DNA from: Chitinophagales bacterium | Lineage (GTDB): Bacteria; Bacteroidota; Bacteroidia; Chitinophagales; JADIYW01 | Assembly (NCBI GenBank): GCA_019694955.1 | Contig: JAIBAX010000031.1 | Span: 1 to 52,659, forward strand | Reading direction: 5' to 3' | DNA: 52,659 bases | Shown here: positions 42,235 to 51,733 of the stretch, in pieces | Position numbering within the stretch: position 1 is the first letter of the stretch | Layout of the letters: every line of letters begins with the position of its first letter | The notes under the pieces: model-generated | The model's input: the letters and a program-made list of their open reading frames with translations, nothing else | The model's database searches: none | Told to the model about the DNA's origin: nothing | Translations under genes and position numbers: made by a program

Positions 42235-42825
42235 ATGAAAAAGAATGATGAAATACATCGATTCCTATTACAATCATTGTTTGGGAAAATCGAAAACAAA
42301 TATGATGCAGCCATCAACAGAGCGTATAGAGATTTTAATAGAACATTGAAAGATTTTTTTAAAGAAAATAAGGATGAAAGAAAAATTAAGGTTAAAGAAA
42401 ATTGGAATCTAATTATAAAGCAATTTATCAATGAAGTAAAAAACAATACCTATGAAAATTATGAAGCTTTCGATGCAATGCTTGAGAATTATTGCAAAAA
42501 ATTAATTAACTCAAATATTGAGCTGTATAACAAGCTAACCATAGGGCAGGCTCAAAAGTGGTTGAATATGACTTTGAAATATCTAATTATTTTAGAAGAA
42601 GATGGCATTGAAATCAATATGCAATATTTTCATATTCCTATAGATAATGTGATTCAAGATATTTTAGAAGCAAAACTAAATATTCCAAAGGAATTTTCTA
42701 CTTGGAGTCAAATTGATGATTATAAAGCATACCTTGATTATCAACAAAAAGTTAGGACTAAGTTCGTTTCAGAATATCCAATTCTAAAAGAAATGGAATT
42801 GTTTAACGAAGCAATAGCCAAATAA
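42235..42825 (+). CDS. Conserved protein of unknown function with a GQAQKWLNM motif
   Basis: A 196-residue Lys-rich helical protein. The C-terminal half carries LTIGQAQKWLNMTLKYL, YFHIPIDNVI and TWSQIDDYKAYLDYQ, a pattern I have seen in conserved hypothetical proteins of many bacteria, but no function is known to me. It is 4 nt after the previous gene and 19 nt before the next, firmly within the operon. Confidence 0.5.
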   Translation: MKKNDEIHRFLLQSLFGKIENKYDAAINRAYRDFNRTLKDFFKENKDERKIKVKENWNLIIKQFINEVKNNTYENYEAFDAMLENYCKKLINSNIELYNKLTIGQAQKWLNMTLKYLIILEEDGIEINMQYFHIPIDNVIQDILEAKLNIPKEFSTWSQIDDYKAYLDYQQKVRTKFVSEYPILKEMELFNEAIAK

Positions 42826-42844
42826 GAATATAAATAAACATATC

Positions 42845-43327
42845 ATGGAACACCTTAACGAAGCAAAACTAGCTCTTCAAATAGATAAAATAAATGAGCT
42901 AATAATAAATAGCACTAGAAATTACATTGCTTATTTAAAGCACTTATTTATGATTTATTTAGATAAGCGTAGTTTGCAATATATAGCCAATCAAACCGAA
43001 GAATCCTTTTGTGTGAATTTTACTTATTTGACAATCGACCAAAAAATTATTCTTACTGAAAAGCACGAATATGATAACATGGTGAATATGCTTTTAGGAT
43101 TACAAACTTTAGCCGAACCACTTTTTGATTTTGGAAATACAAACCATTGTAGATTATTGAATAATTTATTTGACAACTTACAAGAAAAGAATCAACTCAA
43201 TGCATTATATGAAATTGAAAAAATAGAGATACAATTTTGTATTCTAAAAACTTATTCAACAGAAATGAATGCAAAAAACAAATTAGAAGAATGGAAAAAT
43301 AAGGTGGAGGAATTTATTAATTTGTAA
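42845..43327 (+). CDS. Small uncharacterised protein
   Basis: A 160-residue helical protein without recognised motifs, signal peptide or membrane segment. Acidic and Asn/Leu-rich with very AT-rich codons like its neighbours. It stands third in the operon, 17 nt before the GINPG protein. Confidence 0.5.
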   Translation: MEHLNEAKLALQIDKINELIINSTRNYIAYLKHLFMIYLDKRSLQYIANQTEESFCVNFTYLTIDQKIILTEKHEYDNMVNMLLGLQTLAEPLFDFGNTNHCRLLNNLFDNLQEKNQLNALYEIEKIEIQFCILKTYSTEMNAKNKLEEWKNKVEEFINL

Positions 43328-43344
43328 AAAATTAAAATAATATT

Positions 43345-44046
43345 ATGGAAAACAAAAAGAAATTATTTGATGAAGTAATTAAAAAAGACGTTCTTGAATT
43401 TATAACTAGATTCAACAAAGAAACCGAACTTGATAAAACAATCGATGATTTACTTTATGGCTGGCGAATTTTATATAGTGATGTAAAAGAACAATGCGAT
43501 GTATTATTAATTGGAATCAACCCTGGTAGTGGTGAAGATTTAGGTGCTAGAAATTATAATTTAAAACCATTAGATACACTGGAGTATTTAGACAATAGAA
43601 TAAATAATTATGAATTAGCGAATTTGGTAAAAAGAATTTTTGTCAAAGTAGGTTTATTTGAGGTATTAGAAAATTCTACAATGAAAACAAATACTAAATT
43701 TTATGCTACGTATGGAACAGATGAACTAAATGAATTTGAGTATTATCTTAAACAAAAGCATTTAGAGCTTTATAATGAGTTGATGCAAAACAACAAAATT
43801 TGGATAAAGGAATTGATTAACATTATTCAACCTAAAATTATTATTGCCGAAGGCAAAGCAGCGTTTCAATATTTAGATGATGAAATTTTTACTAATGAGA
43901 ACAATGATTGGACAAATACAATCACATGGAATGGTGTTGTAGGTGCATGGAAAAGAAATGATGGGATGGTTCTATTTGGATTTAGCAGACGTAGAGGAAA
44001 TTATGACAATGAAATAGCAGAATATTTAAAGCAAGTATTAAATTAG
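43345..44046 (+). CDS. Uracil-DNA-glycosylase-fold-like protein with GINPG motif
   Basis: A 233-residue protein with VLLIGINPGSGED at 53-65. GINPG is the active-site motif A of family 2 (MUG/TDG) uracil/thymine-DNA glycosylases, where the Asn positions water. A second strand-helix (PKIIIAEGKAAFQYL, about 152-166) fits the fold. The motif B region near the C-terminus reads GFSRRRGN (212-219) in place of the usual Asn/His-Pro-Ser, so activity or specificity may differ. Base excision from DNA or RNA is inferred only from motif A and fold. Confidence 0.5.
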   Translation: MENKKKLFDEVIKKDVLEFITRFNKETELDKTIDDLLYGWRILYSDVKEQCDVLLIGINPGSGEDLGARNYNLKPLDTLEYLDNRINNYELANLVKRIFVKVGLFEVLENSTMKTNTKFYATYGTDELNEFEYYLKQKHLELYNELMQNNKIWIKELINIIQPKIIIAEGKAAFQYLDDEIFTNENNDWTNTITWNGVVGAWKRNDGMVLFGFSRRRGNYDNEIAEYLKQVLN

Positions 44047-44067
44047 TTAAATAGTTAAAATAAAAAT

Positions 44068-44802
44068 ATGGAAAATTTACATATAGAAATCTACGATGAA
44101 CAATTAAAAAAAATTGTACCTCATTTTAATAATTACCCTGAGCTTTTACCACACGTAGGGAAAAACTGGATTGAATCGCCATATAAATTTTTAATCATTG
44201 CAGAAAGTCATTATATTGATAAAGATGGATTAAAGAAAACTCATTATAGTAATTGGTATGAAGAGACTTCTAACAATTTTAACAATGACAAATTAAAAGT
44301 AAATTTAAACTATTATCGTAATTATATAAATACGAGATATAATGTGAATAATTCTTTTATTGAATTTAAAAAACCATACGCACATTATTATAATATAAAA
44401 AGTGCGATAAAAGAAGTTATTGCTTTTTTCGAAGAAAAAGAATTTGTTTTTGATTATTTAGCATATTATAATTATTTCCAAAGACCTGCTTTTGTTCAGG
44501 GTGAAACTATTGATAATAATGATATAGATAATGAGAAAGCTTATAAAACACTAACTTCAATCTTAGAAATTATCAAACCAAACAAAGTAATTTTTATAAG
44601 TAAAAAGTCATTCGATGCATATAATCACTCTCGCATTATGAATAATGATCCTGTCCTAGATATTATAAAAAACAACTTTACTCCTCACGCTGGTTCTGCA
44701 TGGTGGAATAAAAAATCCGTTAATTATGGTAAACATTTAGGAACTAATAAAAACAGAACTGGTAGAGAACGTTTCATAGATATCATTACCAATAAAATCT
44801 AA
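44068..44802 (+). CDS. Second protein resembling the uracil-DNA-glycosylase fold (AESHY motif)
   Basis: A 244-residue protein with FLIIAESHY at 41-49, comparable to the motif A loop of the uracil-DNA-glycosylase superfamily. It also has YYNYFQRPA in the middle, a strand PNKVIFISKKSFDAY, and a C-terminal HAGSAWWN (His207, Trp211, Trp212) at the place of motif B. Its layout parallels the gene upstream although the sequences differ, so the pair may be distant relatives or cooperating enzymes. The likeness is by eye. The phosphoesterase gene starts 1 nt after its stop. Confidence 0.5.
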   Translation: MENLHIEIYDEQLKKIVPHFNNYPELLPHVGKNWIESPYKFLIIAESHYIDKDGLKKTHYSNWYEETSNNFNNDKLKVNLNYYRNYINTRYNVNNSFIEFKKPYAHYYNIKSAIKEVIAFFEEKEFVFDYLAYYNYFQRPAFVQGETIDNNDIDNEKAYKTLTSILEIIKPNKVIFISKKSFDAYNHSRIMNNDPVLDIIKNNFTPHAGSAWWNKKSVNYGKHLGTNKNRTGRERFIDIITNKI

Positions 44803-44803
44803 A

Positions 44804-45433
44804 ATGACCATCACAGCCATTTCCGACACACACGGCTTGCACCGAAGAATAAGAAATATTCCTATGGCAGATATACTTATCCATTGCGGTGATGTTTCTA
44901 ACTTTGGCAAAGAACATCAAGTATTGGATTTTTTAAATTGGTTTGCTAAGCAACCGCACACCTACAAAATATTTATAGCTGGCAATCACGATTTTTTCTT
45001 TGAACAGGATAATGAAAAATATATTCAAAAAAACATTCCTGACAACATCATTTATCTAAACGATTCGGGTTGCGAAATTGAAAGCATCAAAATTTATGGT
45101 TCGCCCATCACACCAGAGTTTTACGATTGGGCTTTCAATAGAAAACGTGGCAAAGACATCAAAAAACATTGGGATAAAATTCCTTCCGATACCGATATTT
45201 TAATTACACACGGCCCGCCGTTTGGCATTTTAGATGCCAACAAAAACCAACAGAAAACAGGATGCGAAGATTTGCTTAATACTGTACAAAAAATAAAACC
45301 TAAATATCATCTATTCGGGCATATACACGAAGCTTATGGCATCCAGCAAACCAAAGAAACATCATTCTTAAACGTGTCTATACTTAATGAACGATATCAA
45401 ATTACTAACCTTCCGCATTACTTTGTATTTTAA
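44804..45433 (+). CDS. Calcineurin-like metallophosphoesterase
   Basis: A 209-residue metal-dependent phosphoesterase, similar to the small MPPED2/YfcE-like group. All metal-binding blocks are present: SDTHG (Asp8, His10), HCGDVSNFG (Asp30), AGNHDFF (Asn61, His62), ITHGPP (His136) and FGHIHEAYG (His173, His175). The substrate could be a nucleotide, cyclic nucleotide or phosphoprotein; sequence does not decide. It is 1 nt after the AESHY gene and 24 nt before the WYL gene. Its codons look less extremely AT-rich than those of its neighbours, hinting at a different origin. Confidence 0.5.
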   Translation: MTITAISDTHGLHRRIRNIPMADILIHCGDVSNFGKEHQVLDFLNWFAKQPHTYKIFIAGNHDFFFEQDNEKYIQKNIPDNIIYLNDSGCEIESIKIYGSPITPEFYDWAFNRKRGKDIKKHWDKIPSDTDILITHGPPFGILDANKNQQKTGCEDLLNTVQKIKPKYHLFGHIHEAYGIQQTKETSFLNVSILNERYQITNLPHYFVF

Positions 45434-45457
45434 TTTATTTCAATAATAAAGAAGATT

Positions 45458-46333
45458 ATGTCGAAAATCACATCTTTAAAAAAATACATAACTATCATTC
45501 AAAAATTAAAGATTAAGCCACATACTTATCAAGAATTGTACAATTTTTTACAACGTAAATTTGATTTCGAAGACTTAGATTTAAAATTTGACAAAAGAAC
45601 ATTCCAAAGAGATATAAATGATATAATGACCTTATTTGGCATTAATATTTTTTACGATAAAAAGATAAAAAAGTACCGCATTGAAGAAGAGGAAACAATT
45701 TTAAATTACCAGTTTTTAGATGCTTTTGAGTGGATTAACCTGATAAATGTAATGGATCAAGTGAAGCCTTTTATTGCTTTCGATACCCGAAATACCTCAG
45801 GTGTAGAATTTATAGGTTCGATTTTAAATGCTATACAAAATAAACACTTAGTAAAAATTGGCTATAAAAAATTTGGCTACGAAAATGAAATACATAGGAT
45901 TTTAATGCCATTAGCTGTAAAACAAAGCCAATATCGATGGTATTTAGTTGCAAAATCTAAAGACGATAATGAAATAAAAACCTTTGCATTGGATCGAATG
46001 CAATCTGTAGAAAAATTAAATGAAAAATTTACGTATCCAATTCAATTTAACGTAAATGATTACTTTAATGATTGTTTTGGAGTGATCACCGCTGAACCTG
46101 AGGAGCAACCTGAAAACATTTTATTATCCTTTGATCCTATTCAAGCCATGTATATTAAAACATTGCCACTACATTCTTCACAGGTAATAGTTTCAGATAC
46201 AAAAGAAGAATGTATAATTAAACTAAAGTTATTCATAACTTTTGATTTTGTTCGGGAGTTATTATCCTATGGAAAGTTAGTAAAAATTTTACAACCAGGA
46301 AGTTTGAAACGCACAATTGAATCATTTAAATAA
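45458..46333 (+). CDS. WYL-domain transcriptional regulator
   Basis: A 291-residue regulator with an N-terminal winged helix-turn-helix (about 5-75, FDKRTFQRDINDIM), a WYL domain (about 120-188) with the motif YRWYLVA at 159-165 and TFALDRM at 175-181, and a C-terminal extension domain (about 200-290). WYL domains bind nucleic-acid or nucleotide ligands and many such proteins regulate phage-defence loci. Being last in the operon, it probably controls the promoter near 41325-41394; this is inference. Confidence 0.5.
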   Translation: MSKITSLKKYITIIQKLKIKPHTYQELYNFLQRKFDFEDLDLKFDKRTFQRDINDIMTLFGINIFYDKKIKKYRIEEEETILNYQFLDAFEWINLINVMDQVKPFIAFDTRNTSGVEFIGSILNAIQNKHLVKIGYKKFGYENEIHRILMPLAVKQSQYRWYLVAKSKDDNEIKTFALDRMQSVEKLNEKFTYPIQFNVNDYFNDCFGVITAEPEEQPENILLSFDPIQAMYIKTLPLHSSQVIVSDTKEECIIKLKLFITFDFVRELLSYGKLVKILQPGSLKRTIESFK

Positions 46334-46419
46334 ATAAAGGTATTTCGATGTTGATTTAAAATTATCCAGAAAAAATAAACCTTGCTTTATTCGAAATTTT
46401 TTAAGCTAAGTAAAAACAT

Positions 46420-47160
46420 CTATTTCACTAAAGAAATGATTCCAAAGAAGTTCATCACCCTCAAAATCAGGTAGGTTGGGTCAAATTCAAACCACTTTTT
46501 AGCAAAATTTGGTGAAGTTGGAAACTTGTGGTGGTTGTTTTGAAACAACTCGCCCATCAGCAAAATTCCCAATGGTTCTGTATTCTTTGATTTGTCTTTA
46601 TTGTCATAGTTTGAATAACCATACTTATGTCCACACCAATTGACAATGGCACCATGTATAGGACCCATTAAAAAATGTATAGGCAGTAAAAGCAACCATA
46701 GGAAAGAAAGATTACACTTGATGATTACAAATAAGTAGAATGCCACATAAAAACCGCCCCATGCAAACCTTGTAATATAACTCCCGGCGAAGGACTCGAA
46801 TTTCTCCCAAACCGGAAGGTCGTGGCAATACTTGGAGGCTGCCGTCAATTTTCCGCTTACAAAACCTGTATATATATTCTTTGTGTTCACCATCATGGTA
46901 AAAACATCTCTAAAGAAGTGCGGAGAATGTGGGTCTTTCTCGGTATCGCTGAAATCGTGGTGCATCCGATGCATGACGGCATACGCTCTCGGAACCAAAT
47001 AGGAAGAACCTTGTGATAGCCATGTCATGAAATGGAGTATCTTCTCCCTAAACTTACCAGTGGTAAACATTTTATGGGAAGCATACCTGTGCAAAAAAGT
47101 GGTTTGAAAAAAAACAGAAGCAAACCAGTGCAACACGAAAAATAGGATGATATATAGCAT
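46420..47160 (-). CDS. Acyl-CoA/fatty-acid desaturase-like membrane protein
   Basis: A 246-residue membrane di-iron enzyme of the stearoyl-CoA desaturase type. The three histidine boxes are HRYASH (24-29), HRMHH (64-68) and NNHHK (208-212), with several hydrophobic segments between them. It would introduce a double bond into acyl chains, possibly adjusting membrane fluidity. The ATG at 47160 is preferred; a TTG nine codons upstream at 47187 is the only alternative. It is convergent with the WYL gene and on the same strand as odhB-sucA. Confidence 0.5.
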   Translation of the reverse strand: MLYIILFFVLHWFASVFFQTTFLHRYASHKMFTTGKFREKILHFMTWLSQGSSYLVPRAYAVMHRMHHDFSDTEKDPHSPHFFRDVFTMMVNTKNIYTGFVSGKLTAASKYCHDLPVWEKFESFAGSYITRFAWGGFYVAFYLFVIIKCNLSFLWLLLLPIHFLMGPIHGAIVNWCGHKYGYSNYDNKDKSKNTEPLGILLMGELFQNNHHKFPTSPNFAKKWFEFDPTYLILRVMNFFGIISLVK

Positions 47161-47234
47161 AATACAAATATCTGAAATAATTGCCAATAATTATGATTAA
47201 AAACGTCAATTACTTCTTAGAAAAATGCTTGTCC

Positions 47235-48476
47235 TTACAACCCCAACAATACCTTCACCGGATCCTGACCGTAGAGCATCTTTTCCGGATTCTCCAACAT
47301 GTCTTTTACGGTTACTAAGAAGCCAACACTTTCTTTTCCGTCCACAATTCTATGGTCGTAACTCAGCGCTACATACATCATCGGTCTGATTTCTACCTTG
47401 CCATTGATGGCCATCGGGCGCTCCTGAATCTTGTGCATACCCAATATCGCCGACTGTGGCTGGTTAATAATTGGCGTTGACAACAGCGACCCAAACACAC
47501 CACCATTGGTGATGGTGAACGTTCCACCTGTCATGTCTTCCATGGTCAGATTTCCATCTCTGCCTAATGTTGCCAATCTTTTTACTTCCATTTCTATTTC
47601 TGCAAAAGAGAGCGACTCAGCATTTCTAATCACCGGCACCACCAACCCTTTGGGTGTAGAAACGGCAATAGAAATATCGCAAAAATCGTGGAAGATGATA
47701 TTTTCCTCTTCTAAATATGCATTGATGGCAGGAAATTTCTGTAAGGCAATGGCGCAGGCTTTTGTAAAAAATGACATAAACCCTAAGCCTATCCCCTTGG
47801 TTTCTTCGAAGGATTTCTTGTATTGCTCCCGAATCTGCATGATACGGGTCATATCCACTTCGTTGAAGGTGGTGAGCATCGCCGTTTCATTTTTTGCGGC
47901 TACCAGTCGCTTGGAAATGGTTCTGCGAAGGCGCGACATCTTCTCCACTTTCTCATCTCTGGAGAAAGTTCCCGACACGGTTTGAGTAGCAATATTTGCC
48001 ACAGATGCAGGCTTTTCCGCCTTTAAAGCATCTTCTTTGGTAATCCGGTTGTCTTTGCCAGTCCCTTTCACCTCTTTGGCATCGATGCCTTTTTCATCTA
48101 ATATCTTTTTTGCTGCCGGAGAAGGATGGTTGGCAGCATAGCTATCTTTATTGGTCACAGGTTGGACATCAGGTTGCTTTTCTGCAACTTTTGCCACCAC
48201 TTTCTCAACGGGTTGCTCACTTGTTTCGGTAGCCGTTTGACTTGTATCGACGATACAAACGACGTCCCCAATTTTGAGGTCTGACCCGGCTTGAGCAACT
48301 ATCTGCAATACACCTGCTACCTCTGAGGGAAGTTCGAAAGTGGCTTTCTCGGATTCTAACTCACATAATGGCTCATCAATTTTTACGAAATCGCCATCTT
48401 GTTTTAACCATGTTGAAAGGGTTACTTCTGCTACTGATTCGCCAACGCTTGGCACTTTTATTTCTACTTTGCTCAT
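47235..48476 (-). CDS. odhB: Dihydrolipoyllysine succinyltransferase, E2 of 2-oxoglutarate dehydrogenase
   Basis: Core of the 2-oxoglutarate dehydrogenase complex of the TCA cycle, transferring succinyl groups to CoA. The 413 residues hold a lipoyl domain with Lys44 in ESEKATFE, a variable linker, the peripheral subunit-binding domain (about 118-157, [15 protein letters not shown]), and the catalytic acyltransferase domain with His375 and Asp379 in SYDHRIVDG. The ATG at 48476 gives the standard opening [13 protein letters not shown]; an upstream in-frame ATG adds three residues. It follows sucA by 55 nt and is also known as sucB. Confidence 0.5.
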   Translation of the reverse strand: MSKVEIKVPSVGESVAEVTLSTWLKQDGDFVKIDEPLCELESEKATFELPSEVAGVLQIVAQAGSDLKIGDVVCIVDTSQTATETSEQPVEKVVAKVAEKQPDVQPVTNKDSYAANHPSPAAKKILDEKGIDAKEVKGTGKDNRITKEDALKAEKPASVANIATQTVSGTFSRDEKVEKMSRLRRTISKRLVAAKNETAMLTTFNEVDMTRIMQIREQYKKSFEETKGIGLGFMSFFTKACAIALQKFPAINAYLEEENIIFHDFCDISIAVSTPKGLVVPVIRNAESLSFAEIEMEVKRLATLGRDGNLTMEDMTGGTFTITNGGVFGSLLSTPIINQPQSAILGMHKIQERPMAINGKVEIRPMMYVALSYDHRIVDGKESVGFLVTVKDMLENPEKMLYGQDPVKVLLGL

Positions 48477-48531
48477 AATGTACATTTCTTATTTAACTTC
48501 TCTTAATAGAATTTCTGAATTAGCTTAAATC

Positions 48532-51255
48532 TTATGCTAACGCCTTTTCTACCAAACCTTTTTGTTCTTTCTCATGCAACTTACTGAATCCGGTTGCAGG
48601 TGAAGCGGCTGTAGGTCTGGAAATTACATCGTGAATCTTATCGTAATTCATCCGAACGAAAGACCATGCGCCCATATTTTGCGGTTCTTCCTGTACCCAA
48701 ACGGCCTTAGCTTTTGAATATTTCGCCAGCACAGCATCTATTTTCTTGGCTGGCAAAGGATAAATCTGTTCTAAGCGCACTAATGCAATGTCATTTATTT
48801 GATTCGCATCCATTGTTGATTTTATATCATAGTATATCTTTCCGGAGCAAAAAACTACTTTTCTTACCTTATCCGCTTTTTCTGTTGGTTCATCTACCAA
48901 AATCTCTTCAAACTTACCATTTAACAGCAATTGGATATCTGAAACGCATTTAGGATGGCGCAGTAGCGATTTAGGTGACATATTCACCAGTGGCTTCCTG
49001 AATGGCAATGCCTGCTGGCGCCTAAGTGCGTGAAAAAGATTTGCCGGTGTAGTGATATTGGTTACAAACATATTGTCTTCACCACACAACTGTAAGAAAC
49101 GTTCCAAGCGCGCACTGGAGTGCTCCGGGCCAGCCCCTTCGTAACCATGTGGTAGCAATAGCACTAATCCACTTTGTCGATTCCATTTCGTCTCGCAAGA
49201 TGCAATGAACTGATCAATGATGATTTGTGCGCCGTTGTTGAAGTCGCCAAACTGTGCTTCCCAAATCGTCAAGGGTTTTGGGCTGGGTAGTGTATAACCA
49301 AACTCAAACCCTAATACACCATATTCGGAAAGATGTGAGTTGAAGATTCTAAACTTGCCTTGCTGACCAGTTTCATCGATATAATTGAGGCGATTATACT
49401 CTTCGTTGGTAATTTCATCATACAACATAGCATGTCTATGACTAAAAGTACCTCTCTTTACGTCTTCGCCACTCATGCGCACATCTGCGCCATCCAATAA
49501 TATCGAACCGTAAGCTAGCAACTCTCCCGCTGCCCAGTCGATATTGGATTGTTCTTTCATGAGCGCCCGTCTGGCATCTAGCATTTGCTGAACTTTCTTT
49601 AGTGGATGGAATCCTTCAGGAACTTTCACCAAGGCTTTGATGATTTTCACCAGATTTTCCTTGGAAATAGCTGTATTGGGCGACTGTTCAAAATCTTCCG
49701 GTGTTGACCTGCGGAGTTTCTGCCATTCTAATTCTGTCGCTTGCGGCTTATAGGGTTGAGGATTTTGTTTGTTTTCATCTAATCGCTCTTGCAACTCCTT
49801 CCAGAAGTCCTTTTCCATATTTGCGGCCAATTCTTTCTCGGCTACTGCCCAATCTGCCAATTTCTTATTATATAAATCGCGAACGCCCACATGGTCTTTG
49901 ATTAGGTTATACATCTGTGGTTGCGTATAATGCGGATCGTCTCCTTCATTATGTCCCCATTTTCGGTAGCAAACCATATCTACAAATACATCTTTATTGA
50001 AGCGTTGGCGATATTCTGCTGCCAACTCCGCTACATATGTTACCGCTTCTACATCGTCGCCATTTACGTGAAAAACGGGACATTGAATGGTGGATGCAAT
50101 AGAAGTACAGTAATTTGAAGTTCTGGCGTCATCGAAGTCTGTAGTAAATCCAATCTGGTTATTGATGACAAAATGTATGGTGCCTCCAACGGTATAACCT
50201 TTGAGGTTGGCCATTTGCAACACTTCATAAACAATACCCTGGCCTGCTACAGCAGCGTCGCCATGTATGGTAATGGGAAGAATTTTATCGTAGTCGGAAT
50301 TATAGATAGCGTCTGCCTTGGCTCTACAGAAACCTTGTACAACAGGGTTAACAGCTTCCAAATGCGATGGATTTGGCAATAATTTCATATACACGTTCTT
50401 TCCATCCATCGTATCATACTGTGAGGAATAGCCCAAGTGGTATTTTACGTCTCCCGTACCGGAAGAAAAATCATTCGGTGCGATACCTTCAAACTCAGAA
50501 AATACCTGCTCGTAGGTTTTGTTCATGATATTGGTTAACACATTGAGGCGACCTCTGTGTGCCATACCGATAACGATTTCTTCTACCCCTAAATTGGCGG
50601 CAACATTTATCATAGCATCCAACGCCGGAATGGTAGATTCTCCTCCTTCGAGGGAGAATCTCTTTTGTCCAATGAATTTAGTACCCAAGAATTTCTCTAA
50701 TACAGCCGATTCATTTAACTTAGATAGGATTCTTTTTTTCTTTTCGATAGGATGTTCGTAGGCGATGTAGCCGTGTTCTATTTGCTCTCTCAACCATTTT
50801 CTTTCTTCACGATCTAAGACATAGTTATATTCCCAACCGATGGTTCGGGCATATATTTTTTTGAGTCTTTCCAGTATGGTTCTGAGTGTGGCTGTGCCAA
50901 TACCTATTTCATTCCCTGAAATAAATGCTGTATCCAAGTCCTCTTCGCCCAGTCCAAAATAATGCAACTCCAAATCAGCATGCCTGTCTTTTCTGGGTCT
51001 AAGCGGATTGGTATTCGAGATGAGATGACCTTTATTTCTATAGCCATGTATCAACTTGAGTACTGCAAATTCTTTGGGATTAAAGGAAGCATTTGTTGAC
51101 AGCTGCTCGTTATTTATGATGGCATAATCGAAGCCGCTAAAGAACTTTCTCCATTCAGCATCGACGCTTTCGGGATTGCTCTTAAATTCTTTATATAAAG
51201 CTTCAATATATGAAGGATGTGCGTTGGCTATAAATGAAAAGTCTTGTGCCGACAT
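48532..51255 (-). CDS. sucA: 2-oxoglutarate dehydrogenase E1 component
   Basis: Thiamine-diphosphate enzyme that decarboxylates 2-oxoglutarate and succinylates the lipoyl group of OdhB. From the ATG at 51255 the protein has 907 residues, as in the family. The N-terminal anchor (FIANAHPSYIEALYKEF) is followed by GMAHRGRLNVL, the HGDAAVAGQGIVYE and NNQIGFTT thiamine-site blocks, and a C-terminal transketolase-like part with LLPHGYEGAGPEHSSAR. A TTG 13 codons upstream (51294) is less likely. It leads the sucA-odhB operon, with lpdA elsewhere in the window. Confidence 0.5.
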   Translation of the reverse strand: MSAQDFSFIANAHPSYIEALYKEFKSNPESVDAEWRKFFSGFDYAIINNEQLSTNASFNPKEFAVLKLIHGYRNKGHLISNTNPLRPRKDRHADLELHYFGLGEEDLDTAFISGNEIGIGTATLRTILERLKKIYARTIGWEYNYVLDREERKWLREQIEHGYIAYEHPIEKKKRILSKLNESAVLEKFLGTKFIGQKRFSLEGGESTIPALDAMINVAANLGVEEIVIGMAHRGRLNVLTNIMNKTYEQVFSEFEGIAPNDFSSGTGDVKYHLGYSSQYDTMDGKNVYMKLLPNPSHLEAVNPVVQGFCRAKADAIYNSDYDKILPITIHGDAAVAGQGIVYEVLQMANLKGYTVGGTIHFVINNQIGFTTDFDDARTSNYCTSIASTIQCPVFHVNGDDVEAVTYVAELAAEYRQRFNKDVFVDMVCYRKWGHNEGDDPHYTQPQMYNLIKDHVGVRDLYNKKLADWAVAEKELAANMEKDFWKELQERLDENKQNPQPYKPQATELEWQKLRRSTPEDFEQSPNTAISKENLVKIIKALVKVPEGFHPLKKVQQMLDARRALMKEQSNIDWAAGELLAYGSILLDGADVRMSGEDVKRGTFSHRHAMLYDEITNEEYNRLNYIDETGQQGKFRIFNSHLSEYGVLGFEFGYTLPSPKPLTIWEAQFGDFNNGAQIIIDQFIASCETKWNRQSGLVLLLPHGYEGAGPEHSSARLERFLQLCGEDNMFVTNITTPANLFHALRRQQALPFRKPLVNMSPKSLLRHPKCVSDIQLLLNGKFEEILVDEPTEKADKVRKVVFCSGKIYYDIKSTMDANQINDIALVRLEQIYPLPAKKIDAVLAKYSKAKAVWVQEEPQNMGAWSFVRMNYDKIHDVISRPTAASPATGFSKLHEKEQKGLVEKALA

Positions 51256-51390
51256 ATATAATCTTTTTTTTGTGCAAATATCGCAATTAATCAATAAAAT
51301 TTGGTCTTAAACCTTATGTTTCCCAAATATTAACCTTATTTCAATAAAAAAAGTTTATAGAAAATCGTTTTTTACTTTAAAAAATAATCT

Positions 51391-51398
51391 TACCTTTG
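51391..51398 (+). promoter_or_regulatory. -7 promoter element of rpsT
   Basis: TACCTTTG matches TANNTTTG, 23 nt before the rpsT ATG. A TTT rather than TTG lies at the -33 position near 51368-51373. Confidence 0.5.
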
Positions 51399-51421
51399 CA
51401 TCTCCAAAATTAAATTAAAGA

Positions 51422-51673
51422 ATGGCACATCATAAGTCAGCAAAGAAAAGAATCAGACAATCTGGAAAAAGAAGGTTGTTAAACAGATATTATGGTAAAA
51501 CTACACGTAATGCAGTACGTAAGTTGAGATCGTTGGAAAAGAAAGAAGATGCAACAGCATTATTGCCAAAAGTTATCTCTATGGTAGACAAATTAGCCAA
51601 GAGAAATCAAATACACAAAAACAATGCTTCCAACCTAAAATCCGGGTTGATGAGAAGAGTTGCAAAATTATAA
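51422..51673 (+). CDS. rpsT: 30S ribosomal protein S20
   Basis: Binds 16S rRNA early in small-subunit assembly. The 83-residue, strongly basic protein begins [13 protein letters not shown] and ends GLMRRVAKL, both typical of S20. It has its own promoter element and terminator, so it is probably monocistronic. Confidence 0.5.
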   Translation: MAHHKSAKKRIRQSGKRRLLNRYYGKTTRNAVRKLRSLEKKEDATALLPKVISMVDKLAKRNQIHKNNASNLKSGLMRRVAKL

Positions 51674-51697
51674 TCCATTTTTCGTGGAATTTTATAG

Positions 51698-51729
51698 AAA
51701 AGTGTATCTTATATAAGGTACACTTTTTT
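51698..51729 (+). terminator. Rho-independent terminator of rpsT
   Basis: Perfect 9-bp stem (51698-51706 with 51719-51727), a 12-nt loop that itself can pair, and a T-run at 51724-51729. It ends only 4 nt before the radC ATG at 51734. Confidence 0.5.
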
Positions 51730-51733
51730 GTTT

